DNA of 64,000 nucleotides from Salipiger thiooxidans (GTDB lineage Bacteria; Pseudomonadota; Alphaproteobacteria; Rhodobacterales; Rhodobacteraceae): NCBI RefSeq assembly GCF_900102075.1, contig NZ_FNAV01000007.1, positions 186,001 to 250,000 of the forward strand, read 5' to 3'. Shown piece by piece: positions 43,074 to 52,145 of this stretch (position 1 is its first letter; each line of letters starts with the position of its first letter). The notes under the pieces were generated by a model. It saw only the letters and a program-made list of their open reading frames with translations, ran no database searches and was not told where the DNA came from. The position numbers and the translations under genes were made by a program.

Positions 43074-43501
43074 CAGGGATGAACGGCCATGCGCCGCGAG
43101 ACGTCGTGAAGGGTCCGGGGCGTCTGCCAGGGTCGCCCGGTCCCAATCGGCGCCCGGGTCGCGTCAAGCGTCCGGGCCTGTCACCGGGCGCGGTCCCGAC
43201 CCCGCTCACGCACCGCAGCCGAGGCTTTCCGCACGCCCGGCGAGGTCGGTCCTGTCACTTAGGTCACGCCATGATGCGAGCGTTGGAAACACCCTGAACC
43301 GCCGGGGCCCAAGATCGCGGCGGAGCTTGTCCGGAAGCGGCTAGAGAGGCGTTTTCCCCTGCTCGCCATTCGCAGAATGATCAAGTCGGATCACGCCCGC
43401 CGAAAGGAGCACTGTTCCCATCACATGGAGGCGGCATTGCCCTTTTCGGGAAATCATACTCATTCAGGCGCCAACGCTCCCTCTCGGACCATGGACCCGT
43501 C
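43074..43501. other. Intergenic stretch without a recognisable gene
   Basis: No frame shows a domain. The part from about 43360 to 43500 contains short AT-rich patches that may be an old promoter for the damaged ATPase gene that follows. Confidence 0.4.
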
Positions 43502-44158
43502 ATGTCTCGTTTGACCCTCTCCCGCACCCGGTGTCTGCGTCTCATCCCACGCAGCCTCGAGAAGGGCGTGTTCGTGGCGCTTCTGGGGCCGTCCGGCTGG
43601 GGCAGGACGACGCTTCTGAACATCGTGGCGGGGCTGGCCCACGCGGGCAGGGGCCGCCTCGTGTTCGACGGCGAGGACATCACCCGCCAGCCAGCCGGCC
43701 AACGCCGTTTCGGCATGGTGTTCCAGAGCTACGCGCTGTTCCGCCACATGACCGTGGCGCAGAACATCGGCTTTGACCTGAAGGGGATGAAGAACGGACC
43801 GGATCGCGCGGGCATTGCGCAGCGGGTCGGGGACCTGCCCGGGATGATCGAGCTGCCGGGGCTCGGCGACCGCTACCCGGCGCAGCTCTCGGGCGGGCAG
43901 CGCCAGCGGGTCGCCATGGCGCGGGCGCTGGCGATCCGGCCGCGGCTCCTGCTGAGGGACGAGCCCTTCAGCGCGCTCGACGCGCAGGTGCGGGAGTCGC
44001 AGCGCAGCGAGGTCCGGGCGCTGCAGCGCAAGGCCGGGGTGGGGGCGATCATGGTCACCCACGACCGCGGTGAGGCCGAGGCGCTGGCCGACCGCATCGC
44101 CATCATGGACCACGGCCGTATCCTGTGCATCGACCGGCCCGCCGCCGCTGCGGCCTAG
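43502..44158 (+). CDS. Truncated ABC ATPase with altered Walker A, probably decaying
   Basis: A 218-residue frame resembling PotA/CysA-type ATPases: Q-loop RRFGMVFQSYALFRHMTVAQ, signature LSGGQRQRVAMARALAI, switch His MVTHDRGEAEALADRI. Walker A reads GPSGWGRTT; the invariant Lys is Arg and the Ser before it is Trp, which should abolish normal ATP binding. Walker B is LLLRDEPFSALD with an Arg in the hydrophobic strand. The N-terminal strand is abnormal and the C-terminal OB domain (residues about 240-350) is missing. No permease or binding protein is next to it on this strand. It is best treated as a pseudogene in the making. Confidence 0.6.
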   Translation: MSRLTLSRTRCLRLIPRSLEKGVFVALLGPSGWGRTTLLNIVAGLAHAGRGRLVFDGEDITRQPAGQRRFGMVFQSYALFRHMTVAQNIGFDLKGMKNGPDRAGIAQRVGDLPGMIELPGLGDRYPAQLSGGQRQRVAMARALAIRPRLLLRDEPFSALDAQVRESQRSEVRALQRKAGVGAIMVTHDRGEAEALADRIAIMDHGRILCIDRPAAAAA

Positions 44159-44898
44159 CGCCGTCCGGCGCCCGGTCGGGGCGGCGAGAGCCGGCGTTCG
44201 AGCTGCACCAGCCCGTCGTGCAGCAGCACCGCGAAGAGCCCGACCACGAGCCCGCCCTGCACCACGAAGGCGGTGTTGCTGGTGAGCAGGCCCGCGATGA
44301 TGACCTCGCCAAGGGTGCGGGCGGCGACCGTGGAGCCGATGGTGGCCGTCCCCAGCGCGATCACCACCGAGAGGCGCACTCCGGCAAGGATCACCGGCAG
44401 TGCCAGCGGCAGCTCGACCAGCCGCAGCCGCTGCCACCGTCCCATGCCGATGCCGCGCGCCGCCTCGAGCGTGGCGGGCGGTAGGTTGCCGAGCCCGGTC
44501 ATGGCGTTCTCGAAGACCGGCAGCAGCCCGTAAAGGAACAGCGCCAGCAGGGTCGGACCCGCGCCGAAGCCCATCATCGGCACGGCAAGTGCCAGCACCG
44601 CCACTGGCGGAAAGGTCTGGCCGAGGTTGGTGACGCTGCGGGCCAGCGGACGGAACGAGGCGCCGAAGGGCCGCGTCACCAGCACCGCCAGCGTCACCGC
44701 GACCACGGTCGCCGCCAGCGAGGCAACGGCAACGAGGCCGAGATGGCTCAGCGAGAGCGACAGCAGCGAGGCGCGGTCGTAGATCACCGGCCCGCCCTCG
44801 GGCGCGAGCGGCGCCAGCAGCGGCGCGACCCAGCCCGGCGCCAGCACGAGCACCAGCAGCACCGCGACCAACCCCGCCCGCAGCAGCCCGCCGATCAC
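44155..44898 (-). CDS. Osmoprotectant ABC transporter permease, YehW-like
   Basis: A 247-residue permease with the OpuC/YehW pattern: RSVTNLGQTFPPVAVLALAV, YGLLPVFENAMTGL, EAARGIGMGRWQRLRLVELP (the EAA loop) and ALGTATIGSTVAARTLGEVI. Last gene of a yehZYXW-type operon. Its stop overlaps the convergent damaged ATPase gene by 4 bases. The system imports glycine betaine or related compounds. Confidence 0.87.
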   Translation of the reverse strand: MIGGLLRAGLVAVLLVLVLAPGWVAPLLAPLAPEGGPVIYDRASLLSLSLSHLGLVAVASLAATVVAVTLAVLVTRPFGASFRPLARSVTNLGQTFPPVAVLALAVPMMGFGAGPTLLALFLYGLLPVFENAMTGLGNLPPATLEAARGIGMGRWQRLRLVELPLALPVILAGVRLSVVIALGTATIGSTVAARTLGEVIIAGLLTSNTAFVVQGGLVVGLFAVLLHDGLVQLERRLSPPRPGAGRR

Positions 44899-45827
44899 AC
44901 CAGCTCTCCCCGCCGGCGGATGGCGTCGAGCGTCACGCGGCCTGGCGCGCCGTCGTCTGTCGTCACCGCGACCGCCTCGCGGCCCGAGGCGAGGCAGGCC
45001 GACAGCGCGTCGCGCAGGCTGGAACCGGCGGGCAGCGCCTCACCCTCGGCGGGGCCGGGCTCGGCGATCTCGGCGGCAGGGATCAGCGACAACAGGCGTA
45101 GCGGCCGGTCGGCCTCGCCCACCATATCGGCCACGAAGCCGGTCGCGGGGCGCGCGATGATCTCGGCCGGTGTGCCGAGCTGCACAAGCCGGCCCGCGTC
45201 CATCACGGCGATGCGGTCGGCCAGCCGGATGGCCTCGTCCATGTCGTGGGTCACCAGCAGGATGGTCGAGCCGAGCGCGCGCTGGATGCGCCGCAGGTCC
45301 TCCTGCGCGCGGGCGCGGATGATCGGATCGAGCGCGCCGAAGGGCTCGTCCATCAGCAGCAGGTCCGGCCGCGATGCCAGCGCCCGCGCCACGCCCACCC
45401 GCTGCTGCTGCCCGCCAGACAGATCCGCCGGGTAGCGGTCGCGGAAGGCCTCGGGCTCCATCGAGAACAGCGTCAGCAGCTCGTCGACCCGCGACCGGAT
45501 CTTCTCGCGCGGCCAGCCGAGCAGCTCGGGCACCGCGCCGATGTTGCGCGCGACCGTGTGATGCGGGAAGAGCCCGTGGCCCTGGATCGCGTAGCCGATG
45601 CGGCGCCGCAGCAGGTGGGGGGCGATGGCCTCGGTGCTCTCGCCGTTGATGCGGACCTCGCCCGAGGTCGGCTCGACCAGCCGGTTGATCATCCGCAGCA
45701 GCGTCGTCTTGCCCGAGCCGGAGGTGCCGACGATGGCGGTGATCGTGCCGGTCTCGGCGGTCATCGAGACCGCGTCGACCGCGGTGGTGCTGCCGTAGAC
45801 CTTGGTGATGCGGTCGATCTCGATCAT
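44895..45827 (-). CDS. Osmoprotectant ABC transporter ATPase, YehX-like
   Basis: A 310-residue ATPase: Walker A GTSGSGKTT, YAIQGHGLFPHHTVARNIGA (characteristic of OpuC-type ATPases), signature LSGGQQQRVGVARAL, Walker B LLMDEPFGALD. The C-terminal 80 residues look like a single degenerate CBS-type region, where OpuCA has two CBS domains. It overlaps both permease genes by 4 bases. Confidence 0.9.
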   Translation of the reverse strand: MIEIDRITKVYGSTTAVDAVSMTAETGTITAIVGTSGSGKTTLLRMINRLVEPTSGEVRINGESTEAIAPHLLRRRIGYAIQGHGLFPHHTVARNIGAVPELLGWPREKIRSRVDELLTLFSMEPEAFRDRYPADLSGGQQQRVGVARALASRPDLLLMDEPFGALDPIIRARAQEDLRRIQRALGSTILLVTHDMDEAIRLADRIAVMDAGRLVQLGTPAEIIARPATGFVADMVGEADRPLRLLSLIPAAEIAEPGPAEGEALPAGSSLRDALSACLASGREAVAVTTDDGAPGRVTLDAIRRRGELV

Positions 45828-46915
45828 GCCGCGGTCCTTTCCGTGCTGTCCCTGCGGGCGACGTCGACGAGGATGTCCATCACGATGGCCGCCACCATGG
45901 CCAGCAGCACCGTCGGCAGGGCGCCGAGCAGGATCAGGTCCGTCGCCGTCTGGTTCAACCCCTGGAAGACGAAGCTGCCGTAGCCGCCTCCGCCGATGAG
46001 GCCCGCGATGACCGCGAGACCGATGTTCTGCACGAGCACGATGCGCAGCCCCGCCAGCAGCACCGGGAGCCCCAGCGGAAGCTCGACCCTCAGCAGCCGC
46101 TGCCAGCCGGTCATGCCCATGCCGCGCGCCGCCTCACGCACCGGGGCGGGCACGGAGTCGAGGCCTGCCACGGTGTTTCCCACCACCGGCAGCAGCGAAT
46201 AGAGCACCAGGGCGATGAAGGCGGGGGCAAAGCCGATGCCCGCGATGCCGATGGTCTGCGCCGCGGGCCACGTGGCGGCGATCCACGACAAGAGCGGGAT
46301 CATGATGCCGAACATGGCGAGCGAAGGGATGGTCTGCAGGAAGCTGAGCATCGGCAGCAGGCTGCCGCGCAACGCCGCCTGACGGTGACAGAGGATGCCG
46401 AGCGGAAACCCGATCAGCGCCGCGGCCCCGAGCGAGCCGAGGGCCAGCTCGAGATGCCGGAGCGTCGCGCGCCAGAAGGCATCGGCGCGCCCGGCGAACT
46501 CCTGCGCGACCGAGAGGTCCGAGAGCGCGCCCGACGAGAGCAGCGCGGCGAGCAACCCGAGCGCGCCCGCCAGCAGCCCCGCGCGCAGGATCGGCCCGGG
46601 TGCGAGCTGTGCCAGCGCGTCGGCCATCAGCAGCAGGAACACCGACAAGAGCCCCCAGAACCCCGCCGCCGGAGACACCCGCGCATAGGTCCCGGCCTCG
46701 GCCAGTAGCGAAGGCGCACCGACCGCAAGCAGGCCGGTGGCGCCGCCGAGCCCCAGCAGCGCGCCGCCGAGCCGGAGCTTCGGCAGCGCCGCGGGCAGGC
46801 CCATGACGAGCCCCGCGATCATGCAGCCAAGCGCGGGCAGCGACTGCGCAACGGGCGCCACGGCCCAGGCTGCGACGCCCTCACCGGCGACGATGCGGTT
46901 CGCCGCCAGTGTCAT
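45824..46915 (-). CDS. Osmoprotectant ABC transporter permease, YehY-like
   Basis: A 363-residue frame from ATG 46915. The C-terminal half is the transport domain (SFLQTIPSLAMFGIMIPLLS, ALVLYSLLPVVGNTVAGLDS, REAARGMGMTGWQRLLRVEL, GLAVIAGLIGGGGYGSFVFQ). The N-terminal half has five or so extra helices, as in YehY (385 residues) and unlike short OpuC permeases. Upstream of the ATG the same frame continues with a hydrophobic, YehY-like helix (GLVFAVLGLALLAVPY) for 29 codons to the end of the binding-protein gene, but contains no ATG, GTG or TTG. The true start may be a rare codon (CTG at 47002). Confidence 0.87.
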   Translation of the reverse strand: MTLAANRIVAGEGVAAWAVAPVAQSLPALGCMIAGLVMGLPAALPKLRLGGALLGLGGATGLLAVGAPSLLAEAGTYARVSPAAGFWGLLSVFLLLMADALAQLAPGPILRAGLLAGALGLLAALLSSGALSDLSVAQEFAGRADAFWRATLRHLELALGSLGAAALIGFPLGILCHRQAALRGSLLPMLSFLQTIPSLAMFGIMIPLLSWIAATWPAAQTIGIAGIGFAPAFIALVLYSLLPVVGNTVAGLDSVPAPVREAARGMGMTGWQRLLRVELPLGLPVLLAGLRIVLVQNIGLAVIAGLIGGGGYGSFVFQGLNQTATDLILLGALPTVLLAMVAAIVMDILVDVARRDSTERTAA

Positions 46916-46998
46916 GTAGGGGACGGCCAGCAGCGCGAGTCCCAGGACGGCGAAGACCAGCCCGGGCGCCGAGAGCGCGGCTTCGGTGCGGCGTGCGA

Positions 46999-47892
46999 TC
47001 AGTCCAGAACTCCGACAGAGGTGAGATACTCGCGGGCCACCGCCTCGGCCGGCTCGCCGCCGACCTGGATGCGGCCGTTGAGCTCCTGCAGGGTCTCCAT
47101 GTCGAGCCCCTCGAAGATCGGGTTCAGGACCTCGGGGATGGAGGGGTATTCCTCGAGCACCGCGTTGCGGACGATCGGTGTCGGCTCGTAGACCGGCTGC
47201 ACCCCCTTGTCGTCGGTCATGACCTTGAGCCCGGTCGCGCCGACGCCGCCGTCGGTGCCGTAGACCATCGCGGCGTTCACCCCCGAGGTGCCCCGCGCCG
47301 CCGCCTGGATCGTCGCGGCGGTGTCGCCGCCCGAGAGGATCACGGTCTGGTCCTGGGTGAGCTCGAAGCCATAGGTCGTCTCCATCGCCGGCAGCACCGC
47401 GGGCGAGGACACGAACTCGGTCGAGGCGGCGAGCTTGATGTCGCCGCCGCCGGCGATCCAGGCCCCGAAGTCGGACATGGTCGCAAGCCCGTTCTCCTCG
47501 GCGACCGGACCGGTCACCGCGATGGCCCAGGTGTTGTTGGCGGGCGCCGAGGACAGCCAGGTGATCTCGTTCTGCACGTCGAGCTCGGCCGCGCGCTCAT
47601 GGGCGGCGACGGCGTCCTTCCAGACGTCGCTGTCGGCCTCGTTGAAGAAGAACGCGGCGTTGCCGGTGTATTCGGGATAGATGTCGATCTGACCGGCGAG
47701 GATGGCCTCGCGCACCACCTGCGTGCCGCCCAGCTGCAGTCGCCGTTCCACCGGCAGGCCCGCGTCCTCGAGCGACAGCGCGATGATGTTGCCGAGCAGG
47801 CCTCCCTCGGTGTCGATCTTCGAGGAGACGGTGATGTCGGCATGGGCTGCGGTGGCCATGACGGCGCTGGCGGCAAGGATCTGGAGCTTCAT
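46999..47892 (-). CDS. Osmoprotectant ABC transporter binding protein, YehZ/OsmF-like
   Basis: A 297-residue periplasmic protein from ATG 47892 (GAGGAAG 10 bases upstream) with a short signal peptide ending at AAHA. It shows the quaternary-amine binding fold: SSKIDTEGGLLGNIIALSLE, QIDIYPEYTGNAAFFF, AANNTWAIAV-like PANNTWAIAVTG and YEPTPIVRNAVLEEYPSIPE. First gene of the YehZYXW-type operon. OsmF-type systems bind betaine weakly and are tied to osmotic or stationary-phase stress. Confidence 0.9.
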   Translation of the reverse strand: MKLQILAASAVMATAAHADITVSSKIDTEGGLLGNIIALSLEDAGLPVERRLQLGGTQVVREAILAGQIDIYPEYTGNAAFFFNEADSDVWKDAVAAHERAAELDVQNEITWLSSAPANNTWAIAVTGPVAEENGLATMSDFGAWIAGGGDIKLAASTEFVSSPAVLPAMETTYGFELTQDQTVILSGGDTAATIQAAARGTSGVNAAMVYGTDGGVGATGLKVMTDDKGVQPVYEPTPIVRNAVLEEYPSIPEVLNPIFEGLDMETLQELNGRIQVGGEPAEAVAREYLTSVGVLD

Positions 47893-48166
47893 GGGATCTG
47901 GGCCTTCCTCTGGAGGGGTTTTCGTCTTCGCCGTTGTGGCCTCCAAGGTAGCCTGTAATCTCGTTCCGGAAAGGGTTTTGTCGGTTCGGGTCGTGGTGCC
48001 GGCTCCGCGGGTGCTGTCCTGTCGCCAGTCCTGCAGATCGTGCGAGCCTGCCAGGGTCGGGTCGGGTCGGAGCGGGGCGCCGGCGCCGGTCGGGCGCGCG
48101 GGTCGGGACTGTCTGGCGCACAGCGGCGCGGTCGGTCCTGGCCACGGTGTCCGCCGTGGCGGGCGC
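47893..48166. other. Intergenic region upstream of the osmoprotectant operon
   Basis: About 270 bases, no gene recognised. The half next to the response-regulator stop is extremely GC-rich with GGCGCCGGCGCC near 48078; the half next to the binding-protein gene should hold its promoter. Confidence 0.4.
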
Positions 48167-48808
48167 TCAGACCGCCTGCAGCAGGCCGGTCTCGAGCGCG
48201 AACCAGACGAGCTGGGCGTCGGTCTCCATGCCGAGGATGCTCTTGATCTGGTAGTGGTTGTTGCGCACCGTCTTCTGGCTGATCGCCAGCTCCTCGGCGA
48301 TGCGCTCGGCCGGCCAGCCACGGGCCAGCAGGCAGAGGATCTCGGTCTGGCGCGGGCTGAGATCCGAGAGGCCGGTGCCCATGCCCGAGATGCGGTCGCG
48401 GGCGATGGCCTCGATCACGTCCGGAGAGATCACCGTGCGGCCGTGCAGCGCGCCGAAGATCGCCTCGATCAGGGTCTTGGGGTCGCTCGACTTGGTGATG
48501 TAGCTGGTGGCGCCCGCCTTGATGGCCTTGAGCGCGAAGGCGGCGCTCAGGTGCATGGTGAAGACCACGATCCGGGCGCTGTCGTCGTATTGCCGGATGT
48601 GGCGCACGGCCTCGACGCCGCTGGCGCCGGGCAGGGTGACGTCCATCACCACCACGTCGGGTTGCAGGTCGCGGAACTGCGCATAGGCGCTGCGGGCGTC
48701 CTCGGCCTCGCCGACGATCTTCAGACCCGGCTGCAGATCGATGAGCCGCCGGTAGCCCTCGCGCACCACCGGGTGGTCGTCGACGATGATGACGCTGTAC
48801 TCCTTCAT
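48167..48808 (-). CDS. NarL/FixJ-type response regulator
   Basis: A 213-residue regulator: receiver domain with phospho-acceptor Asp56 in VVVMDVTLPGASG, acidic pocket VDDHPVVREG, Lys in YITKSSD; LuxR-type HTH near LSPRQTEILCLLARGWPAER. ATG 48808 overlaps the histidine kinase stop (ATGA), so both are cotranscribed. The kinase/regulator pair is divergent from the MoxR-type cluster and may control it. Confidence 0.92.
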   Translation of the reverse strand: MKEYSVIIVDDHPVVREGYRRLIDLQPGLKIVGEAEDARSAYAQFRDLQPDVVVMDVTLPGASGVEAVRHIRQYDDSARIVVFTMHLSAAFALKAIKAGATSYITKSSDPKTLIEAIFGALHGRTVISPDVIEAIARDRISGMGTGLSDLSPRQTEILCLLARGWPAERIAEELAISQKTVRNNHYQIKSILGMETDAQLVWFALETGLLQAV

Positions 48809-50142
48809 GCCGCGCAGCGCCGCCGCGCGTCGGGCAGGGTCACGCGGATGCGCACGCCCCGGCCGGTGTCCTGCAGGCGCAGCGTCCCGCCCATGGCCTC
48901 GGTCCGCTCGGACATCCCCAGCAGCCCGTGCCCCGGCGCGCCGTCCTCCGCCCGCCCGCCGCCGTCGTCCTCGACGGTGAGCGCGATGCCGTCGCCCTCG
49001 GGGTGCAGCGTCACGTCCACCTGCGAGGGAGCGCCGTGGCGCATGGCGTTGGTCACGCATTCCTGCACGATGCGGTAGAGATCCAGCAGCACCGCGCCGC
49101 TCATCTCCGCCTCGTCGAGCGTGCTGTCGAGGGTCAGCCGGGCGCTGCTCTGGGCCTGCCAGCCCGAGAGCATCCCGCGCAGGCTTGCAATCAGCCCCAC
49201 CTCGTCGAGATCCGGCGGACGCAGCCGGGCGAAGGCGCCGCGCAGGCAGGTCATCATGGCGCGGATGTTGGCGCCGATGGCGTCCGCATCCCGCGCCAGA
49301 CCCGGGCTCCCCGGCGGCGCGGCGAGGCGGATCGAGGCCGCGAGCGCCGCGGTCGCGGTCAGCATCTGGCCGAACTCGTCGTGCAGGTCGCGGGCGAGCT
49401 GCCGGCGCTCCACGTCCTCGACCTCGATCAGGCGGCGGGTCAGGGCCCGGCGCGCCTCGGTGCCTGTGCGGAGCTGTTGCGCGAGCCGGTTGACCGCGTT
49501 GGCGATGAGCCGGAACTCCGCCGCGCCCGAGGCCGTCACCCGCGTGTCGAGATCGCCCTTGCTCAGCCGGTCGAGCCCGCGGACGATGCCGTCTACCGGC
49601 TTCAGCCGCGAATAGATCGCGATGGTCCCCAGCAGAAGCACCCCCGCGGCCATGCCCACCGTCTGCCAGAGCGCCAGCCGCACCCGCTGCCAGGCAAGCG
49701 TCGCGGCGGCGACCGGGTCGAAGCTCACCTCGATGCCGTAGACGCCGTCATGCGAGGCGCTGCCCGCGCCCGTTGCGCGCTCGGTCTCGCCGAAGATCCG
49801 CGTGACCGCCTTGCGGAAACCCTCGGGCGCGACCGGCCCGAAGACCTTCCAGCTGGCGCAGAGGCGGCGTTCGGTGATGAGCCGCTGCTCGAAGCGGATG
49901 CAGGTGCCCGGGGCCATCAGCCCCAGCAGCTTGATCGACGTCATCTCGGCATAGAGCGGCTCACCGGCGCGGGGCTCCATGTGGTAGTTGCGCTCGAGCA
50001 CGTAGCCCGCGCGCGTCAGCGTGTTGCGGGTCATGCGGTCGGCGGTCTCATAGGCCCCGGCGGCGGCGAAGCCGATGGTGATCGCCCCCGCCACCAGCGT
50101 CACCAGCCAGAGCGTCAGAACCAGTCTCAGCCTGAGACTCAT
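48805..50142 (-). CDS. Sensor histidine kinase, HisKA_3 (NarX/UhpB) type
   Basis: A 445-residue kinase from ATG 50142. Order: membrane helix (residues about 8-30), periplasmic domain of about 120 residues with two Cys (Cys81, Cys95), second helix near 160-175, HAMP (LDRLSKGDLDTRVTASGAAE), phospho-acceptor His244 in RRQLARDLHDEFGQML, and an ATPase domain with QECVTNAMRHG (N box), VEDDGGG and GHGLLGM. The two periplasmic Cys could be redox active or disulfide-bonded. Its partner is the overlapping response regulator. Confidence 0.92.
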   Translation of the reverse strand: MSLRLRLVLTLWLVTLVAGAITIGFAAAGAYETADRMTRNTLTRAGYVLERNYHMEPRAGEPLYAEMTSIKLLGLMAPGTCIRFEQRLITERRLCASWKVFGPVAPEGFRKAVTRIFGETERATGAGSASHDGVYGIEVSFDPVAAATLAWQRVRLALWQTVGMAAGVLLLGTIAIYSRLKPVDGIVRGLDRLSKGDLDTRVTASGAAEFRLIANAVNRLAQQLRTGTEARRALTRRLIEVEDVERRQLARDLHDEFGQMLTATAALAASIRLAAPPGSPGLARDADAIGANIRAMMTCLRGAFARLRPPDLDEVGLIASLRGMLSGWQAQSSARLTLDSTLDEAEMSGAVLLDLYRIVQECVTNAMRHGAPSQVDVTLHPEGDGIALTVEDDGGGRAEDGAPGHGLLGMSERTEAMGGTLRLQDTGRGVRIRVTLPDARRRCAA

Positions 50143-50201
50143 CGCAAGTCCTCCCCGGAACTTCCCCGCGTCCCGAGGATCGGGTAATCCGGCCGGTCTG
50201 T

Positions 50202-50220
50202 CTCGGGCAAATTGCCCGAG
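50202..50220. promoter_or_regulatory. 19-bp perfect palindrome between the kinase and MoxR genes
   Basis: CTCGGGCAA-A-TTGCCCGAG has 9-bp perfect arms and lies in the 156-base gap between the divergent operons. A second imperfect dyad (ATTTC to GAAAT, about 50221-50243) follows. Candidate operator for the NarL-type regulator encoded next to it. Confidence 0.6.
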
Positions 50221-50298
50221 ATTTCCGTATTTTCCGCGAAATCCTTTGCCTGACCGCACAGGCATGGCTTCATGGGGCGGGCAGAACGGGAGGAACGT

Positions 50299-51276
50299 AT
50301 GGAGGATCTGTCACCCGCGGGGCCGCTGGCCGAGGCGGCGCAGCGCCTTGTCCGCAGCCTGGAGAGTGGGCTGATCGGCCAGTCCCTGCTGGTCGAGCGG
50401 CTGGTGATCAGCCTGCTGACCGGTGGGCACGTGCTGATCGAGGGCGCGCCGGGGCTGGCCAAGACGCGCTCGGTCCGGCGGCTCTCGGACGCGGTCGAGG
50501 GCAGCTTTGCCCGCATCCAGTGCACCCCCGATCTCATGCCCTCGGACGTGACGGGGACGCAGGTCTGGCGGCAGGACAGCGGCACGATGGAGTTCCTGCA
50601 CGGTCCGGTCTTCCATTCCCTCGTGCTGGTCGACGAGATCAACCGCGCGCCGCCCAAGGTGCAGTCGGCGCTGCTCGAGGCGATGGCCGAGGGGCAGGTG
50701 ACCAGCGGCGGCCTAGCGCGGCCGCTGCCCGAGCCCTTCATGGTGGTGGCGACACAGAACCCGCTCGAGCAGGAGGGCACCTTCCCGCTGCCCGAGGCCC
50801 AGCTCGACCGTTTCCTGTTCCACGTCCTGCTCGACCTTCCGGACGAGCAGACCGAGCTCGCGATCCTCGACCTCGTCGAGGGCGAGCTGCGCAGCCACAC
50901 CGGCCACGCCGAGCCAAGCCTTACCCACGCGACACTGGCCGCCATGAAGGAAGAGGTGGTGCAGGTGCATCTCTCGCCCGCCTTGCGGCGCTACATCGTC
51001 GCGCTGGTGATGATGACGCGCACCGGGGGCAACGGCGTCGAGGTGACCGACCGCATCCGCCACGCGGTGAGCCCGCGCGGGACGCTGTCGCTGGCCGCGG
51101 CGGCGCGGGCGCGGGCCTGGCTCAACGGCCGCGATTACGCGGTGCCCGAGGACGTAAAGGCGCTGGCCTCGGACATCCTCTGCCACCGCATGGCGCCGAC
51201 GTGGCGCGCGCAGGCGGCGGGAGAGACCTCGCGCGGGATCATGGCCGAGATCCTGTCGGCGGTGGAGCCGCTGTGA
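50299..51276 (+). CDS. MoxR-family AAA+ ATPase
   Basis: A 325-residue ATPase; GGAGGAAC precedes ATG 50299. Walker A GAPGLAKT (residues 49-56), Walker B LVLVDEINRAPPKVQSALLE, sensor 1 VVATQNPLEQEGTFPLPEAQ and the C-terminal lid. MoxR proteins act as chaperones with VWA proteins to assemble or insert cofactors into partner proteins, for example calcium into methanol dehydrogenase. First of seven overlapping genes. Confidence 0.93.
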   Translation: MEDLSPAGPLAEAAQRLVRSLESGLIGQSLLVERLVISLLTGGHVLIEGAPGLAKTRSVRRLSDAVEGSFARIQCTPDLMPSDVTGTQVWRQDSGTMEFLHGPVFHSLVLVDEINRAPPKVQSALLEAMAEGQVTSGGLARPLPEPFMVVATQNPLEQEGTFPLPEAQLDRFLFHVLLDLPDEQTELAILDLVEGELRSHTGHAEPSLTHATLAAMKEEVVQVHLSPALRRYIVALVMMTRTGGNGVEVTDRIRHAVSPRGTLSLAAAARARAWLNGRDYAVPEDVKALASDILCHRMAPTWRAQAAGETSRGIMAEILSAVEPL

Positions 51277-52145
51277 AAAGTGCCGCGCCGTCCGGGGCGC
51301 ATCTGTCGCTCGACCGGCTGGTGGCGCTGGCCTCGGTCGCCGTGCCGATGGCGCATCACGGCCTGTCGCGGGGCAGGGTGGCCGGGCTTTCGGGCCCGCG
51401 CCGGGGCGAGGGCGGCGATCTCTACGACCTTCGGCCCTTCGTCGACGGCGACGACCGCCGCCAGATGGACCCCGCCGCCACCGCGCGCAGCGGGCGGCCG
51501 CAGCTGCGGCGCCGTCACGAGGAGGTCGAGCGCAGCCTGATGCTCGTGGTCGACATGCGCACGCCGATGCTCTGGGGCACGCGCGGGCGGTTCCGCTCGG
51601 TCGCGGCGGCGGAGGCGGCGGCGCTGGAGGGTTGGCGCTGGGTGCGCGCCAGTGGCCGCTGCGGCCTCGCGATCCTGCGCGAGGGCGGCATGGAGTGGCT
51701 GCCCGCGCGACCGCGGGAAGCGTCGATGCTGGAGATCGCGGGCGCGCTCGCCCGCACCCATGCCGAGATCCTGGCAGAGCCCGCAAACGCAGCGCGCACG
51801 CAGGTCGGGTCCGCAGATGTGCCGCGCCCGCTGGTGGAGACGCTGCCCGGGATCGCCGCGCGCCTCGCCTCGGGCACCGCGATCCTGCTCGCCACCGGGC
51901 TCGACACGCCCGGCGAGCGCTTCGGTCCCACCGTGACCGCGCTGGCCCGGCGCAACCCGCTGGAGATCCTGCTGGTGCAGGATGCGGTCGAAACCGCGCC
52001 CCCGCCCGGCACCTTCACCGCGCGCATCGGCGCGGCCCTGTCGCGGGGTCGGTTCGGGGCCTCGCCCTCGGCGGAGATGCTGTCAGAGCACGACATTCCA
52101 TTCCGTCCCGTGCGGTGCGACCAGCCGGAGGAGCTGACCGCATGA
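51273..52145 (+). CDS. DUF58-domain protein
   Basis: A 290-residue protein from GTG 51273, overlapping the MoxR stop (GTGA). The DUF58 core is seen at YDLRPFVDGDDRRQMDPAAT and ARSGRPQLRRRHEEVERSLM, with a VWA-like strand LMLVVDMRTPM that has lost part of the metal site. It corresponds to the second gene of MoxR clusters (MxaS position in methanol dehydrogenase clusters). Confidence 0.85.
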   Translation: MKSAAPSGAHLSLDRLVALASVAVPMAHHGLSRGRVAGLSGPRRGEGGDLYDLRPFVDGDDRRQMDPAATARSGRPQLRRRHEEVERSLMLVVDMRTPMLWGTRGRFRSVAAAEAAALEGWRWVRASGRCGLAILREGGMEWLPARPREASMLEIAGALARTHAEILAEPANAARTQVGSADVPRPLVETLPGIAARLASGTAILLATGLDTPGERFGPTVTALARRNPLEILLVQDAVETAPPPGTFTARIGAALSRGRFGASPSAEMLSEHDIPFRPVRCDQPEELTA

